Source of the DNA: Vitrella brassicaformis
Taxonomy: Eukaryota > Sar > Vitrellaceae
Assembly: GCA_001179505.1 (NCBI GenBank)
Contig: CDMY01000153.1
Location: 117,393-181,392 of the forward strand
Reading direction: 5' to 3'
DNA length: 64,000 nucleotides
Shown here: one piece after another, positions 47,723 through 60,500 of the stretch
Numbering within the stretch: position 1 is the first letter of the stretch
Layout: each line of letters opens with the position of its first letter
Position numbers and translations under genes: made by a program
The notes under the pieces: model-generated
Databases searched by the model: none
Told to the model about the DNA's origin: nothing
Seen by the model: only the letters and a program-made list of their open reading frames with translations

Positions 47723-50350
47723 TCATGTGTGTATGTGTGGCACTCGGCCCTCTCTCCTGGTCCGCTGCTTGACCGCCAGCCGCTGCCGCTCATCTGCGGT
47801 GCGATCCCAACTGCGCCGCACCGACCTATCACTCACACAATACATTAATACCCAACACCAAAGGTCAAAACAGACGTACAGCGCCTTCTGGTGCGTCCGT
47901 CCGTCGCGCGCACTCACCGTGGGTTGACCCATCCCGGTGATGTGGATGAGCTCTCGTCCGCCTCGGCCGCTGGTGCAGTGTCTGGTGGTGCATGCCGTCT
48001 GGCTGCTGCATCGGTGAGCCGCTGCAGGCCTTGGCACAACAAGTAGTCCGCTGCTGCATCCTACAGACACAGATTGATTAACAGATAAGCCCCACAAGTG
48101 AATGAGTGGAATCTGACGCATCTCTCGTTGATCCTCCCTCGCTCACCCACCTCACCTGGTGTCTGCCCATCCGATAGAAAGCGATGGCCCGCAGCGTCAG
48201 CAGCGGGGCCCTGCTGACAGAGTCAGGAGAATCCTCATCATCGTCTGGGAGGCGCCCAGCGGCCCTCACGTCGAGCATGAGGGCTCTCGTGCTGTCAGAC
48301 AACGCCTGCGGCCACTGCTCGAGCAGCGCATGCACCCTTGCTCGAAGTCCAAGGGCCGTCGCCAGCAGAGACGCATCACGCAGACGGACGGCGCTGACCA
48401 CACAAGATGAAAGCCGCTGATCGACACGCACACAGGCAGACAGGACAGGCGGCAGACAGACATACACACAGTTTTCCACCATTGATTGACGTACGTGTGG
48501 GGTCGCTGGATGAGTGAGTCAGTCACCTGGATGAGGTCGGCACCTATCATCTCGAGAGGCACACCACCCCCCTGCAGGTCTTTCCTGCTCCAGCCGGGCA
48601 CCGTGAGCACCGCATCCGGTGACTGCAGGTGCTTGTCCTCGGGCAGGATCCACTCGCTGGTGCGGGGATGGATCTTGTCGGTTGGGTGCAGCAACACCTC
48701 CAGAGCTGATGACGACAGGCGAGGGGCCGACCTGCACAGATATATCAGATGACACAAGCAATGCCTTCAATGCAACGCATACCGTTAGTGCTGTGTTAGT
48801 GCCTGAGTGCGTGTGTGGGTCGCTTTGTTCCGTCACTCACCTTCTGAAATCCTTTGCTCCAGCAACCTCGACCATGGGCGAGCCGGAGCGATCTGCACGC
48901 TCTGTCGCCTCGACATAGTCCCTCCGGTTGCGGGATGGGCCGTCTGATGGCGATAAATGGGGGGTCGACTCTTCTGGCAGGTCTGTTGGGGTGGTCATTG
49001 GTTGCTGTGACGCGATGAGGCTCTCGAGAGCCGCGCGCATCTCTTCCGCCTCCTGACATCAGACAGACAGACAGACAGACGCAAAATGACTGACATGCAC
49101 TTTGCAGATTAGATTGCACCTGCGGAGCCTGTATCGGGTGGGTGTGCTCCAAGGCGCGGCACGCTGCGGCGATGCCGCAGATGGCCACCTCCAGCAGGAA
49201 ACGTCGCTCGCCATCACGTTGCTGTCTAGCCATATCTCCGTCCATCGCGAGAGTCTGCAGAATGGCACTTGAGTCCTCAACAGCCCCCCACATGTCACCT
49301 GAAACACAGCAGCGCCATACGCCGTGCTGCCTATTCGCCCCATCCGCCCCCGCCCCCCTCTCTGTCACGCACCTGTTTTGTATCTGCATGTCATGCGCAT
49401 GGCCAGGTCCTCGCGACGGAGCCGCCCCGCAGCACTCAACGACGGCAATGCAATCAGGCGGTCCAGGAGGACAATCGCCTGTTGATGTTGATTCAGACGG
49501 CTGTGGGCTGTCGCTGCACAGAAGAGAACATCGGGGCTGTCGTGCTGGAGGTCGAGAGCACGACGAGCATGCTCAAGGGCCTCTTGTGAGGACAGACAGA
49601 GGGAGGGAGGGAGGGAGGGAAATCGCTGTTGCACTGCACCACGAGTGAGGCCTACGTGCAGAGTGCTGTTGCCATCAGTGTGGCCATCACCAGGACCAGC
49701 ACTCCTTCCCCGTGTTTGTGAAGGTTTCCTGCCTCCCCTCACCTCGAACTCCTCGCAGAGAGCGAGGCTGCACAGCCTGTAGACCGCCGAAGCGAGAGAC
49801 CAATTCATGCTTCCTTCCTTCCTTCACGCCTGCCTGTCTGCCTGTCTGCCTGTCTGCCTCTCGGCGCATGCAGCGTACCTTTGATAGGCTCGTGTCTTCT
49901 TGGTTGCATCACATGACGTTGTGTCGAGCGCCTTCTCGAAGGCACCCTGCGGAGAGCGACACACAACTACAATTGATGATCATTGGCCGGCGATGATGGC
50001 GGTGGCCGACTCACCCGCGCTCCACGGTAGTCATCAGCGGCCAAGAGGCAGTCTCCCTGACCCACAAAGTCATCGCAGCTATCAAACACTGCGCACAGAC
50101 AGACGGACAGACAGACAGACAAGACTGACAGTGCCTCAGACAAGAGTGGATCTCCGCTTTTCTCACCGGCGAAGGCTCCATCCAGGTCCCCTTTCCGCAT
50201 CATGGCCACCGCAGCCCCACTTCCCCCCTGGGCATCATCGTTGCTCGCTGCACTGCTGCTGCTGCTGCTGGTGCGATGAATGGCTCGAGGTCTGAATGGC
50301 GGAGGCAGGGGGCGCGGGAGGGGCACGAGAGCTGGCGGGAGCCGCCGCAT
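47723..50350 (-). CDS. TPR-repeat protein of unknown role
   Basis: A multi-exon gene of tetratricopeptide-like helices. The start at 50350 (MRRLPPALVPLPRPLPPPF) is followed by a poly-Ser stretch. The TPR helices then run through small exons: GDLDGAFAVFDSCDDFVGQG, CLLAADDYRGARGAFEKAL, YQRLCSLALCEEFEALEHAR, DVLFCAATAHSRLNQHQQAI, and WGAVEDSSAILQTLA. After an acidic linker (about 48850-49060) a second helical block includes LATALGLRARVHALLEQWPQ, ALSDSTRALMLD, and LLTLRAIAFYRMGRHQDAAA. A basic tail ends at 47723. Exons 1 (50167-50350), 2 (50015-50088) and the last few were phase-checked; the acceptor of the small exon near 49800 has two options. TPR arrays bind partner proteins, often chaperones. 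No catalytic domain is visible. Confidence 0.72.
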
Positions 50351-50640
50351 TTTGCCAAAAACAAGCGAGAGATCCGCCAGGAAGAAACAGGAGCAAAAAT
50401 ACGTGTCCCGGGCTTCAGCGACATGAGCATGTGATGCCACTAAGGGCGTCATGAAACTTGCTAATCGAGTGTCCGTGTCTGTGTGTTGGACGTCACACAT
50501 ACGTAACACGCACATGTCTTACATGCAAGCTTCTATATCGACCAAGGCCAAGCTTAGACATCCGTCACAGCACCCGGTGCTTGTCGCACAATCGTCATCA
50601 GCTAATCTTCGCTAGCTCCTCGCTAAGAGCACGTGTGCGC

Positions 50641-50679
50641 TTAGGTCATCTTCTCCTCTCTTCTGGCCTGACGCACACA

Positions 50680-50717
<38 letters not shown>

Positions 50718-53100
50718 CACGGGCACACACATGTACATGTCTCCTCATACTCTTCCCCTCGTGTGTCCGCTCACAGTAATTATTGACGCCGCAAATGAGA
50801 TTATCACAGCACTCGCTATCGTACACGCACATAGGTGGCCTGTTGTCGGCGCGCAGATCCGCAGTGCCGGGGGAATGCAAACACTTGCCGCCTGAGAAAT
50901 ACATACAACGACACCCACCGCCCTCTGGAGGAGACCGCTTTGTGGCTGCCCTTCTCACATTTTCTGTTGTATCTGCAGATGTCGCTTCCGCAGCAGTCGG
51001 AGTTGTGTGAGCAGTGCAGACTGTGCGCCTTTGTCTCAGCAGGAATGCAGCCTGCATGAAAGACAACGAAAGACAACCACCATACCCTCCTTGAGCTGGT
51101 TGTTTGAGGCAGGTCTCCCCCCGTCCCTCTCCTCTCCTTCTCTTACATGCTTTGGCTTTCTTGTGGATGGCATTAGGACGCTCCCCGCTGTCCCAGGATG
51201 GGAACGCAAATTCGTCGGGGCTGAGGCCGAGCGAGTTCGATGGCTGGCACACGACAAGCTGATATATGTTGAATTCGGTCAGGTCACAAACCAGGCCTGT
51301 ATCCCTCTCTGCGCAGTCGTCTGGGGAGCCGCATGTCACCCCTATTTTCCCGTGGCCATCCCGGGCTGCACGAGTGCAACAAGAGTGCCCATGGCATGTC
51401 TCTTCTCTCTACGTGCTGTGAATGCTTGATCCCCACCCACCTGTTCCCCACCTGTGCAGGTGCTCCACTCCGGTACCGCAGCCTTCGTTAGTGGGTTCTC
51501 CCGATACAGATCAAACAGCACATGATTCTTGTCCAATGGCTGCCTAGCAAACGGCCAGTCCCCCCCGTCGCCTTCAGGGCAGTCACACACCGGCTTCTCA
51601 TCCATGCCTTTCGACCTACACCCGAGCCCCGGCATGTGGCTGGCGTCCAAGTCGAGAGCCGTCCTGGCGCCCAATCCACAGGGCTTGTTGGAGCAGAGGT
51701 TGGGCTCACGGAAGGCGAAATGGCCCGTGGACGTCACGTGAACCTCAACGGCTTCCTTGGCGGCCTCGTCCTTCGACTCGCCCGCACCCTCCTTGGCCTC
51801 TGTGGCATCCTTGGCACCCACGGCGGTTTCCTGCGAGCCCAGGTGCTCCAGAGGCTTTGCGGCCTTTTCCAGCTCGTTGGCTGCCATCGACTCGCCCGCA
51901 CCCTCCTTGGCCTCTGTGGCATCCTTGGCACCCACGGCGTTGTCCTGCGAGCCCAGGTGCTCCAGAGGCTTTGCGGCCTTTGCCAGCTCGTTGGCTGCCA
52001 CGGGGGCTGAGGCGGGTGACGTAGCACTGAGAATTCGTGTTGCATTCGTGTGTTTGGCCGATGCTAGTCTTTGCACAAGTGCTGGCGTTGCATGTGATGG
52101 CTTGGGAGGTGGAAAGATGCGACCAAATGTAGTGTTGAACTGAGGAGAAGCCACATGTCGGCCAAATCTCAGGCTGAAAGCTGGAAACACGGGCGCTCCA
52201 ATCCGTGGCGACTCGGTGGGCTTTGACGCCTCTTGTCGCGGCGTCAGTGCCGGAAACTGACACAGACACACAAGAGACACAGCCTGGTCTGTGCAAGTCT
52301 GGCATGTATCTTTTCTTCCGCTACTTGTTTGCCGAAGACCGCAGGTTTCCCGTCGAAGGCTGGCAGTGATGGTAGGTGGATAGTGGTCCCGTTGAAAAAG
52401 CTGCCGGGCGCTCCGCGCATGACGGCAGCGCGTGCAAAAGGTACTTCCCGTGCCTCCATCCCACCAAACGCACGAGTTGAGGTGGCGGCCATCCTGAGAG
52501 ACATCGTCGGAGCCGCCTTCATGTTAGCCTGGCTCAGCGGACTGTCCGACAGATCCCCAGTTTCAGCTGCCTCGACAAATCTCCAAGCGGCGGGGTACTC
52601 CAACTCTTCGTCCTCCTCTGCATCTGCCTCGGAAAGCTGCGTGCGATAGACAGGGTCCGCCCTGGGCCCAGCTCGCTGTGTTGTGCTGTTGAAAATGAGA
52701 GCCAACGGACGTAGGACACCTGACGAACCATGACCCACTCGAGCAGTCCTGCAGAAAGGGTCGACGGAAGACGGCTGTGACACATGGATCGTCTGTTGCA
52801 GCATGGTCACGACCTCACCTGTTGTTGACCCTTCTCCGCAAGGCCGGCCTTCTTTCGTCGGTGAGAGGATGCAGATGAATCCATCCGGTGATTCTACGGG
52901 TTGACAATCCGATGGGGAGGCTTTGTAGGATGACCCACACACAGAGAGTTCTGTGGAGCATCGAAACTGGGGGAGTGGGGGCTCGTGGGGGCTCGAGACA
53001 CAGTCTCCGCTTCTGTTCCCTTGCTTGCCAACTTACGTGCCAACAATGGGCTGCAGAGCCTCCAGCATCACGGCAGAAGATGATCAGCGTCGCGTGCACG
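50641..53100 (-). CDS. Secreted-type cysteine-rich protein with two knottin-like modules; N-terminus unresolved
   Basis: Five exons join in phase to at least 669 codons: 52325-52966, 51452-52256, 51147-51365, 50959-51051, 50641-50891. A further exon ending at 53037 is phase-compatible (GGSAAHCWH), but its start ATG and signal peptide were not found. The first exon has widely spaced cysteines (CGSSYKASPSDC, then ICILSPTKEGRPC). The second exon carries a 38-residue tandem repeat (ELxKAAKPLEHLGSQ, then AVGAKDATEAKEGAGES) followed by a Cys-rich block (CSNKPCGLG, KPVCDCPEGDGG). The last two exons each hold one module with spacing C-x5-CC-x4-C-x5-C (HCSHNSDCCGSDICRYNRKC; MCVYDSECCDNLICGVNNYC). Such C-C-CC-C-C spacing occurs in inhibitor-cystine-knot and dickkopf-like folds. 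An extracellular role is inferred from disulfide potential; the function is unknown. Confidence 0.68.
51774..52001. repeat. Two-copy 114-bp coding tandem repeat
   Basis: Two near-identical 114-bp units, each encoding 38 residues of the cysteine-rich protein. The copies begin about 51781 and 51895. The few differences are mostly substitutions, consistent with a recent in-frame duplication. Confidence 0.85.
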
Positions 53101-53374
53101 ACCACTTCGCTGCAATATGCGACGTTTGTAATGCTCAGTACACTCAGTCTGCGGTTTTACCATCACAGCCCGCAGTCACCGACCGAGAGATCTGGGGGGG
53201 CCCCACGAGGGCGTCGAAGCATGGCGTCGATACCTGACGAGCTGACGAGCGAGGAGACGGCTTCAAGCATCAGTTACTTATCAACACAGCCAGTCAGACA
53301 GGCAGACGATGCACGCCATGCACACCTCTCGCCCGCGCAGGCCAGCCAGCCAGCCAGCCAGTCAGTCAGTCAAG

Positions 53375-55607
53375 TCAGTCGAAGTCTTCGGGCCCTTCGT
53401 AGTTGTAGGGTACCCTCTCCTTCTTGGCCGCACGCTTCATCTGCTTGTACCTAGAACACGCCGCCAGCCACACGCACACCATAGATACAGACATGCACCA
53501 AAGAGTGTCCGTGTAAACTGCATGCCATGCGTGTGGGTGGGGTCGTTCGTGTGCCCGTCCCCCCGTCCCGCTGCATACACACAAACTTACTTGTTGTTAT
53601 TGAGCCTGGCTTCCCTCTCTTCCTCCTCTCGCTCAGCAGTGTACTCGCCGGCCTTCTCTTTCACCCACAACTGATATGTCGATGAGGGACACACACACAC
53701 ACACACACACACGTCCCTTGCGGGTGTCCTGTCTGTGGCTGGGCTGCCTGTACGTCTGTCTGTCTACCTGTCTGTCGAAGGCCATGGTCCGGAACCCCTC
53801 GTCCTGAAAGCGAGCCGAATCGACACACATACAGCGAAAGGTAGGTTATCCGGGTGAGTGTCTGTCTGTCTGTGTACGATTAATACATTACTTCAAGGGT
53901 TTCCTGTGTGATGTCCTTCACGTTTTTGCATATGAGGTATTCCTTCTCGCGGTCCCCATACTCCTCGTGCATCAGAGTGAACATGACAAACCACCTGCAC
54001 ATTCATGGCGCATCGCAATTAATGGTTGATAACGAACACACACGCTCACACACACACACACACAGTTTCCTCCCCTCCCTCTGTGTGTGTTCGTCGGTCG
54101 TGGCCTGCCCGCCTGCCTGCCTGGTTGCCTGTTGGCTGACCTGACCTTAGTTGGAATGACACAGAGTGTACGAGTGCGATGGGCCAGGTGCACAAGACGC
54201 GGTAGAGAATCAGGCTCTTGTATGAGAAGCCCCGCAGCTGCGGGCAGGCCCCCTTGACTTCCTCCGACTCCAGCAGCTCCATCACGATCTTGGTCCTAAG
54301 CTTCTGCAAGGAAGGAAGGAAACCAACGCACACCAGGGAGGGCGGGAGGGAGATGCAGCCCGTGTGTGCGTGTGTGTTAGTCAGTCCCTCACTCACCGCT
54401 TTGTCCTCTTTCTTGACTTTCTTCTTCTCGCAGCGGCTGTTGAACTCCTCGGCCACCCTGTTCTTGAACTGCTGGGTGCGACTCACGCGCCTGAAGGAAG
54501 GAAGCAAAGCAAAGCAAAGCAAGCAAGGAAGGAAGCCAGGAAGGAGAATATGCATGCGACGAACAGCGCACCAATGCCCATGTGTGTGGTTTGTCACGGG
54601 ACTGCTCACCTTCTGTACCTTTCAATCCTTGTCTTCGCTTCCTGCACGCACCCAATAGCGAGGAAGAAACCCGGATTGAACACAGTGAGACTGTCTGCCC
54701 CATCCATCCATCCACGAGTAGCTGACCACCCATATGCAGAGGTCAATCAGGAGGATAATGACGGGCGGGATCCACAGAGGGTTGACCTTCCGCATCACGG
54801 GGGCGTAGCCGACCACAGCCGCGTAGTACGAGTCGGGGTTGTCCAGGAAATAGTCGTACGCCTGCCGCCTCCCCTCATTCGACAGCACTGCGTAAGCCTG
54901 ACAGACAGACAGACAGACAAACCGACGCACACACGGACAGACACACAGACACCCACACGCAGGCAGACATATAGGCCCGTTCTGCTTGGCTGCGTATCGT
55001 GTGCCCTTGGTTAGGCGCGAGGCGAGTCAGTGAGCGATTGAGTGAAATAGCGAGTGTGTGAGTGAGTGATGCACCGACATACATACATTGGCGATTTCTT
55101 TGAATTTGGCAGCGGCCTTGACCTGACTCTTGGCGTCTGGGGCCTTGTCGGGGTGATGCTTCAGCGACAGGCGGCGGTAGGTCTTCTTGATCGTCTGCGC
55201 ATCCGCATCGCGAGTCACCCCTGTCAGATACACACATGCAGTGCACACGACAGACAGACACACAGCCAGCCCACCGTGACCAACCCGTTTGTATACATCT
55301 GACTGAGCTCTTGCTTATTTGCATTCGTGTGCGTGCGGACCGAGTATCTCGTAGCAGCGCCCCTCCGGCCCCCTCTCCCTCCCTGAACACACACACACAC
55401 CGACAGACACATGTCACACATACGGACGGAACGAACACAACCAGAGATGCATGGCAGATCTGCAGTGCTTGCTTCTTGTGGGTGTGCCTGCTTGCTTGTC
55501 TGTCTGTCTTAATTACCACAGTAGAGGCTCTCTGCCACACTCACAGCGTCTGCGGCACGAAAGAGCACCAAAACAGCCAACGCCAAGAGGCCAAACAAAA
55601 GCATCAT
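53375..55607 (-). CDS. DNAJC25: DNAJC25-like ER membrane J-domain protein
   Basis: A J-domain co-chaperone that by family sits in the ER membrane. The ATG at 55605-55607 opens a signal peptide ([19 protein letters not shown]) followed by SLYCG, matching the 'LYCGTRDCYEVLGV' start of DNAJC25. Checked exons: 55517-55607, 55341-55382, 55087-55220, one from 54897, 54610-54641, 54397-54490, and one from 54303. The J domain reads [20 protein letters not shown] and [20 protein letters not shown]; its HPD loop is intact. The family block [15 protein letters not shown] follows, then a TM helix ([16 protein letters not shown]). A basic coiled region ([20 protein letters not shown]), a second hydrophobic segment ([20 protein letters not shown]) and [20 protein letters not shown] follow. 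The end is [20 protein letters not shown]. All landmarks of the family are present. It should recruit Hsp70 (BiP) to clients. Confidence 0.9.
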
Positions 55608-55840
55608 CTTCGCAATCAAAGAAGCCTTCAGTCACATCCATCCGGGGTGTTATCGAGCCATCACTAAACACCCCGGATCGCCTCCGAGCTCGCAGCAGAA
55701 ACGAACGGGACAAAGAGAAGCATCGAGGGATCTGGCGACGCCAGGCTGCCTATTTGTCAAGACTTGATTGCTGTCTGGTCTTTCTCGGGCGCCCGGGCCA
55801 TCAGCAGCATTTCCGGTGTGCGGGCGACGTCGCTGCGGCG
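55608..55840. promoter_or_regulatory. Putative bidirectional promoter, DNAJC25-like / SEC14-like pair
   Basis: A 233-bp head-to-head interval. The + strand frame of the SEC14-like gene remains open upstream of its chosen ATG to 55451, so some of this could be coding if translation starts earlier. Confidence 0.35.
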
Positions 55841-57540
55841 ATGCAGGTGTACGGCGAGGCCACAGCGCACAGCCTGGTCATGATGAATGGCCACGTGCCC
55901 AAATCGCAGCCTGCCCTGCCCTCAGCCGTCTGTCTGCCCCGCGAAGTGTCTGAGTACGTGCCGGCGGCGGGTGAGATAAAGCAGGGTTCAGGTCTGGAGG
56001 GGCTGCGGCACATATTCGGCGACCTGCCGCTTGACGACTTCGAAAAACAGGTGTGTTCGACAAACAAACGGTAGAAGACTTATGACCTGACCGCTGACCA
56101 CACCTGGTTTGTCTGTCTGTCTAACTCTCTGTGTGTCCGTGGGTGACTGTGTGCGTGTGTGTGTGTTCAGGTGGTTGAGGAGTTTCGCGAGTTCTTCAAC
56201 GAGTGGGAGGAGTGGGAGGGGGACGAGAGCCCCGCTGGCAAGGTCAGGCTGGAGGGCACCGTTTTCGATGACGACAACTTCCTCCTCAGATTCCTCCAGG
56301 GGTATGTGTGTATGTGTGTATGAGGGCATGTCCAGTCCACACCAGCACAACGCACACCATCGATAGAGTGTCTCTATGTGTGTGCGGCGTGTGCAGGAAT
56401 GGTTGGGACTTGTGCAAGACTGCTCGCGACGTGATGCACCATCTGGAGTGGCGCCGCACGGCCCTGCCCGTGCCGCTGTCCCACGTGCAGCACCTCATGG
56501 TCCGGCCGTCCGTCCGTCCGCCCAGAACACACACATATGTCAGTCAGGTCCAATCTGTGCTGCCTGCGCTGTCTTGTGTGGTCTGTCTGTCTGTCTGTGG
56601 ATCAGCACTCGGGCATCATATACCTTCACGGTCGCGACAGGTGTCGGCGGCCGATCATTGTCATCCGCGCCAAGCAGCTGGGGCAGGTCACGCAGGATGC
56701 CGCACTCAAACTCGCCTTCTACTGGCTCGGTAGGCACGCGCACACGCACAGAGGGAGGGAGGGACGGATTGACGGTGTGTGAGGTGTGTGTGTGTCAGAG
56801 TATGCCGTCCACAATCTGATGGTCAAGAACAGGGTGGAGCAGTGGAGGGTGATCATCGACCTGCATGAGGTGGGCTACACCGACTTGCCCGTGACGACAC
56901 TCAAGACGGTCGCATCCCACCTCCAGGTAAGTGATGCGCGTATGTGTGCACACACAGCACAGCACAGCAAGGAATGACAAGCAACGACCAACCGTCCCTC
57001 CCTCTGTGTTTTGATGTGTGTGTGTGGTTCGACAGCGTAACTACCGCCAGCGTCTATCGGGCATGTACATCATCTACACGCCGTGGGTCTTCTGGGGCAT
57101 CTGGCAAATGGTCTCTTACCTGCTACAGGTAAGCTAACACAACACAACCAACCAGTGGAGGGAGGGATGCAGGGAGGGAGGGAGGGATGGACCCATGGGC
57201 CAACGTCGTGGTGCATTCAATGCATGTGTGTGTGTGTGCAGGAGACGACCCGGCGGAAGATCAAGATCCTGGCCGAGAGTTTCGCAGATGAGCTGCTCAA
57301 GGACATCCACCCATGCCAACTCGAAGGTCAGTGAGTCCGTCCGCTACACCTACCTAACCTACCTAGCCTCACACACGTCAGTCAATCGTGACACAGATAG
57401 ATGCAATCCTGGCTTTCTGTCGTCCTGTGTGTCTCTCTTCTCTCATTATCCATCACTCATCAGAGCGGTACGGCGGTGTGTGTCCGAACATAGTCGACTA
57501 CGACAAGCCCATCCTGCCCCCACCACCATTCAGCCAATAG
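55841..57540 (+). CDS. SEC14/CRAL-TRIO lipid-transfer domain protein
   Basis: Eight exons join in phase to 316 aa: 55841-56050, 56171-56301, 56397-56499, 56606-56729, 56799-56926, 57036-57128, 57242-57326, 57464-57540. After an 80-residue leader comes the CRAL-TRIO N region (EGTVFDDDNFLLRFLQGNGW, then DLCKTARDVMHHLEWRR). The lipid-binding core is GIIYLHGRDRCRRPIIVIR, QWRVIIDLHEVGYTDLP, and RQRLSGMYIIYTPWVFWGIW, ending ERYGGVCPNIVDYD, the usual 'LP..YGG' position. The protein should bind a hydrophobic ligand such as a phosphoinositide or tocopherol-type lipid and move it between membranes. The ligand is not predictable from sequence. No GOLD or RhoGAP extension is present. Confidence 0.9.
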
Positions 57541-60500
57541 GCAGGCAGTCACTGACACACAGTGGGTGGGAGTCGAGGGACGGGGTGGATGCGATCGATA
57601 CGGGGGCACTCACTGGCCGGCCGTGGATGGGGGGGATGGGTGGTATTTCTTGGTTCGTCTGTGTGGTTCCTCTCACACTGCAGGCAGCACTCAGTCCAGT
57701 CAGTGAGGCTTTTTCGTCGACCAACGAACGAACGGCGCTTTGCGAGAGCAGGCAGGCAGGAAGGTGTGCGTGTGGTGTGGTGTGTGCATTTGAGAGCAGT
57801 TTTGGCCCTCGTCTGTCTGTCCACCTGACTGGCTGACAGGCGTGGCGTGGGTGTGTGGAGGCCTGCAGACGGTATCCTATCCTATCCGGTGCAGTCAGTG
57901 AGTGTCGGCCGCATTTATGTGCTGTAGATTGATGAGATGGAAACCGCCGGTCGGTTGTATCCATGTGTGGGTGTATGTGTGGATGTGTGGATGTGATGTA
58001 GATTACTCCCTTCCTGCTCGTGTTTGTTGATGTGAATGCATTGATTGCATTTGGGAGTCGTAGGGGGTGGGTGGGGCTGGTGTGCGTCGATCGGATCGCT
58101 GCAGCTGCCAGGGACACACACACACACACACACACATTACATGCTCACATACACGCCTGCTGTCTGGCTGTCTGTCGGTCTGCCTGTCTGCTCGCTGCTG
58201 TCTGGATGAAAGGATGGCCATGCTCAATTAAAGCGGACAAGCGGACAAAAGGATGGCCGGTGGATGGATGGATGGATGGACACACGCATGTGGGTGTGGG
58301 TGAATTTTCTGTGTGACGTTGTGTGTGTGTCTTCATGGCTTCTGCTGAGACGGCCGTCACGTCCGACTGATATTCTGCAGATTGCAGCAATATGATATGA
58401 GTGGACGTGGACAATCTTCAGAGTATTAGTCTCCTCACCCGGGCCGATCTGGTCACAATGGTCGTGCCATGCATGCTGGCATGTTCCAGTTACTGTCCGC
58501 TCGAGAGACGCCGGGCCAAGAACACCTTTCCACCGTCGGTATGGCCGGGCCAGGGCCGCCAGCCCCTCACCCGCCGGGAAGGAGCCGTTTTGTCGCGGGA
58601 CACACAGCAGCTCCAGGACTTTTGTCCGTGCTGTTCAAGCGGCCAGGGGGGTAAGGTTTTCTGTATATGTGTGTGTCAGAGTGTCAGACTGTCAGAGGCT
58701 TCAGTACCATGGCAACTGTGGCCTTGGCTGCATCAGTGTGTCAGAAAACACCCGCTTTGAGTGAGTGATTGGGGAGTGGGGGGCAAGCAGGAGTCTGCCA
58801 CGCCACGACACGACACGACAGGCCACGCACCACACGACACCACACCACAGATGCACACAAGAGCCCCCTGACTGTCACACGGAGTTGCCTCATGTATGTA
58901 TCTGTGTGTGTGTGTGTGTGTGTGTACGACTAAGCTGCTCACATTCATCCATCCATCCACTCATCTATATAGGAGACCAAGGGGAGAAAGAGAGAGAAGA
59001 AAGAAAGCAACGGAAGAGCAAGGGCGGCCACCCACCCACCCACACGTGGGGGACTCGTGGGGGGGGAGGGAGAGACCGCTCTACGGGCTGGCTGAATGGC
59101 TGGGCTGAATGAATGGGTCGCTCGGATAAATCAATACTCGTGTGGCGTGTGTATAAACTCACCCGGCCACCAATCTCTCCAAACGGGCCGGCCGCACCGC
59201 GCCGCACCCATCCCGTCCTGTCCCATGTCAGCCAGGCACACTGCATACATTTCATTTCATGTGTGCACACGAAAGGCACGGCACGGCATGGCACGGAATA
59301 ATGCACCAACACGCTTCCTTTTGTCATGTCGCTGTGTCGAATTGTCTGTCACACGCATGCATGCATGCATGCGTATGCATGCGGGCGGGCATGATAGATA
59401 TGTTGTGTGCGTATGTGGCTCCCCAGATTGCTCGCGCGTGTCCCTCCCTGCTCTTCGCGGGGTCTTTCTTTCTGCGTGCCCATCCCTTCCCCTGCCCCAC
59501 AGCACCTCACTAGAGAAATGGACAGAGAAAGAAATAAAGAGACAGGCAGGGGTCTTGACGATAGACAGACATACAGACCCACTAGAGCCACGGGCGTGTA
59601 CATGTGTGTCTACATGTGTGTGTGTGTATACATATTGATTGCAGAAGGCGAGAAAGAGGGTGGGTGGGTCATGATCATGGTGCACTAGATAGATTGCTGA
59701 TCTGATGAATGATGCCTGGCTGTGTAGATGGATGGATGGATGGATGGCTGGACGGGTAAGTAAGAAGGGCGGTCCGGTCGGCCATGACCGCAGGCAGGTA
59801 AATGATGCGAAGGAAGGAAAGCCATCACAATGAATGCCGACGGCCACACAACATGCATGTATGTAACGTGGAATAGTTCGTGTCACCCCTCCCACCCCAC
59901 CCCACCCCCCGTCTCTCCTTTACTGCATGCACTACGCCCCGGACGCATACACAGACCAACCAAGAATTGAGCATTCCTCCCCACTCCCACCCTCCACCCA
60001 CATCCACACCCACACACCCACGACATATCGTCACACAGCACCCACCCCCTACCCTACCCCCCCACACAAACAAAAGTCAGTCAGCTGTCGATTGTCAGCA
60101 GTCAGGTATAGAGACAGACAGACAGACAGAAAGACAGACAGAGTATGTATTAGGGAGCATATAGTTGCTTACGTACGCACCGTATGCACCGTATATATGC
60201 ACTCTCTTCTCTGCTCGCGTGTGTGTGCTGTGCTCCCACACAAGCATTTAGTAGGGCAACACACACACAGACAGAAAGAGAGAGAGATTGACTGACCAAC
60301 ACACTCACACTCACTCACTCACTCCCACCACACCACACACCGCTAGTACGCCATCAAGACAGCAAGAAAACAAGACATCAATCAACACGTCTGTCATCAC
60401 ATAAATGCCATGGGAGGGAGGGAAGGAAGGAGGTACAAGCAAGTGTATTGCGGCACTCACTGACTGTGTTGCTGGTGGTGCATATATTGTGTTGGGTGGA

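Noticed and set aside
53053-53237. Plus-strand frame starting MGCRASS (myristoylation-like)
   Set aside because: It lies antisense to the phase-compatible upstream exon of the cysteine-rich gene, is short, and has no further support.
58401-58760. 119-codon plus-strand frame as a gene
   Set aside because: No recognisable domain, its end is repeat translation, and it lies in a repeat-rich convergent spacer. Left as unsupported.
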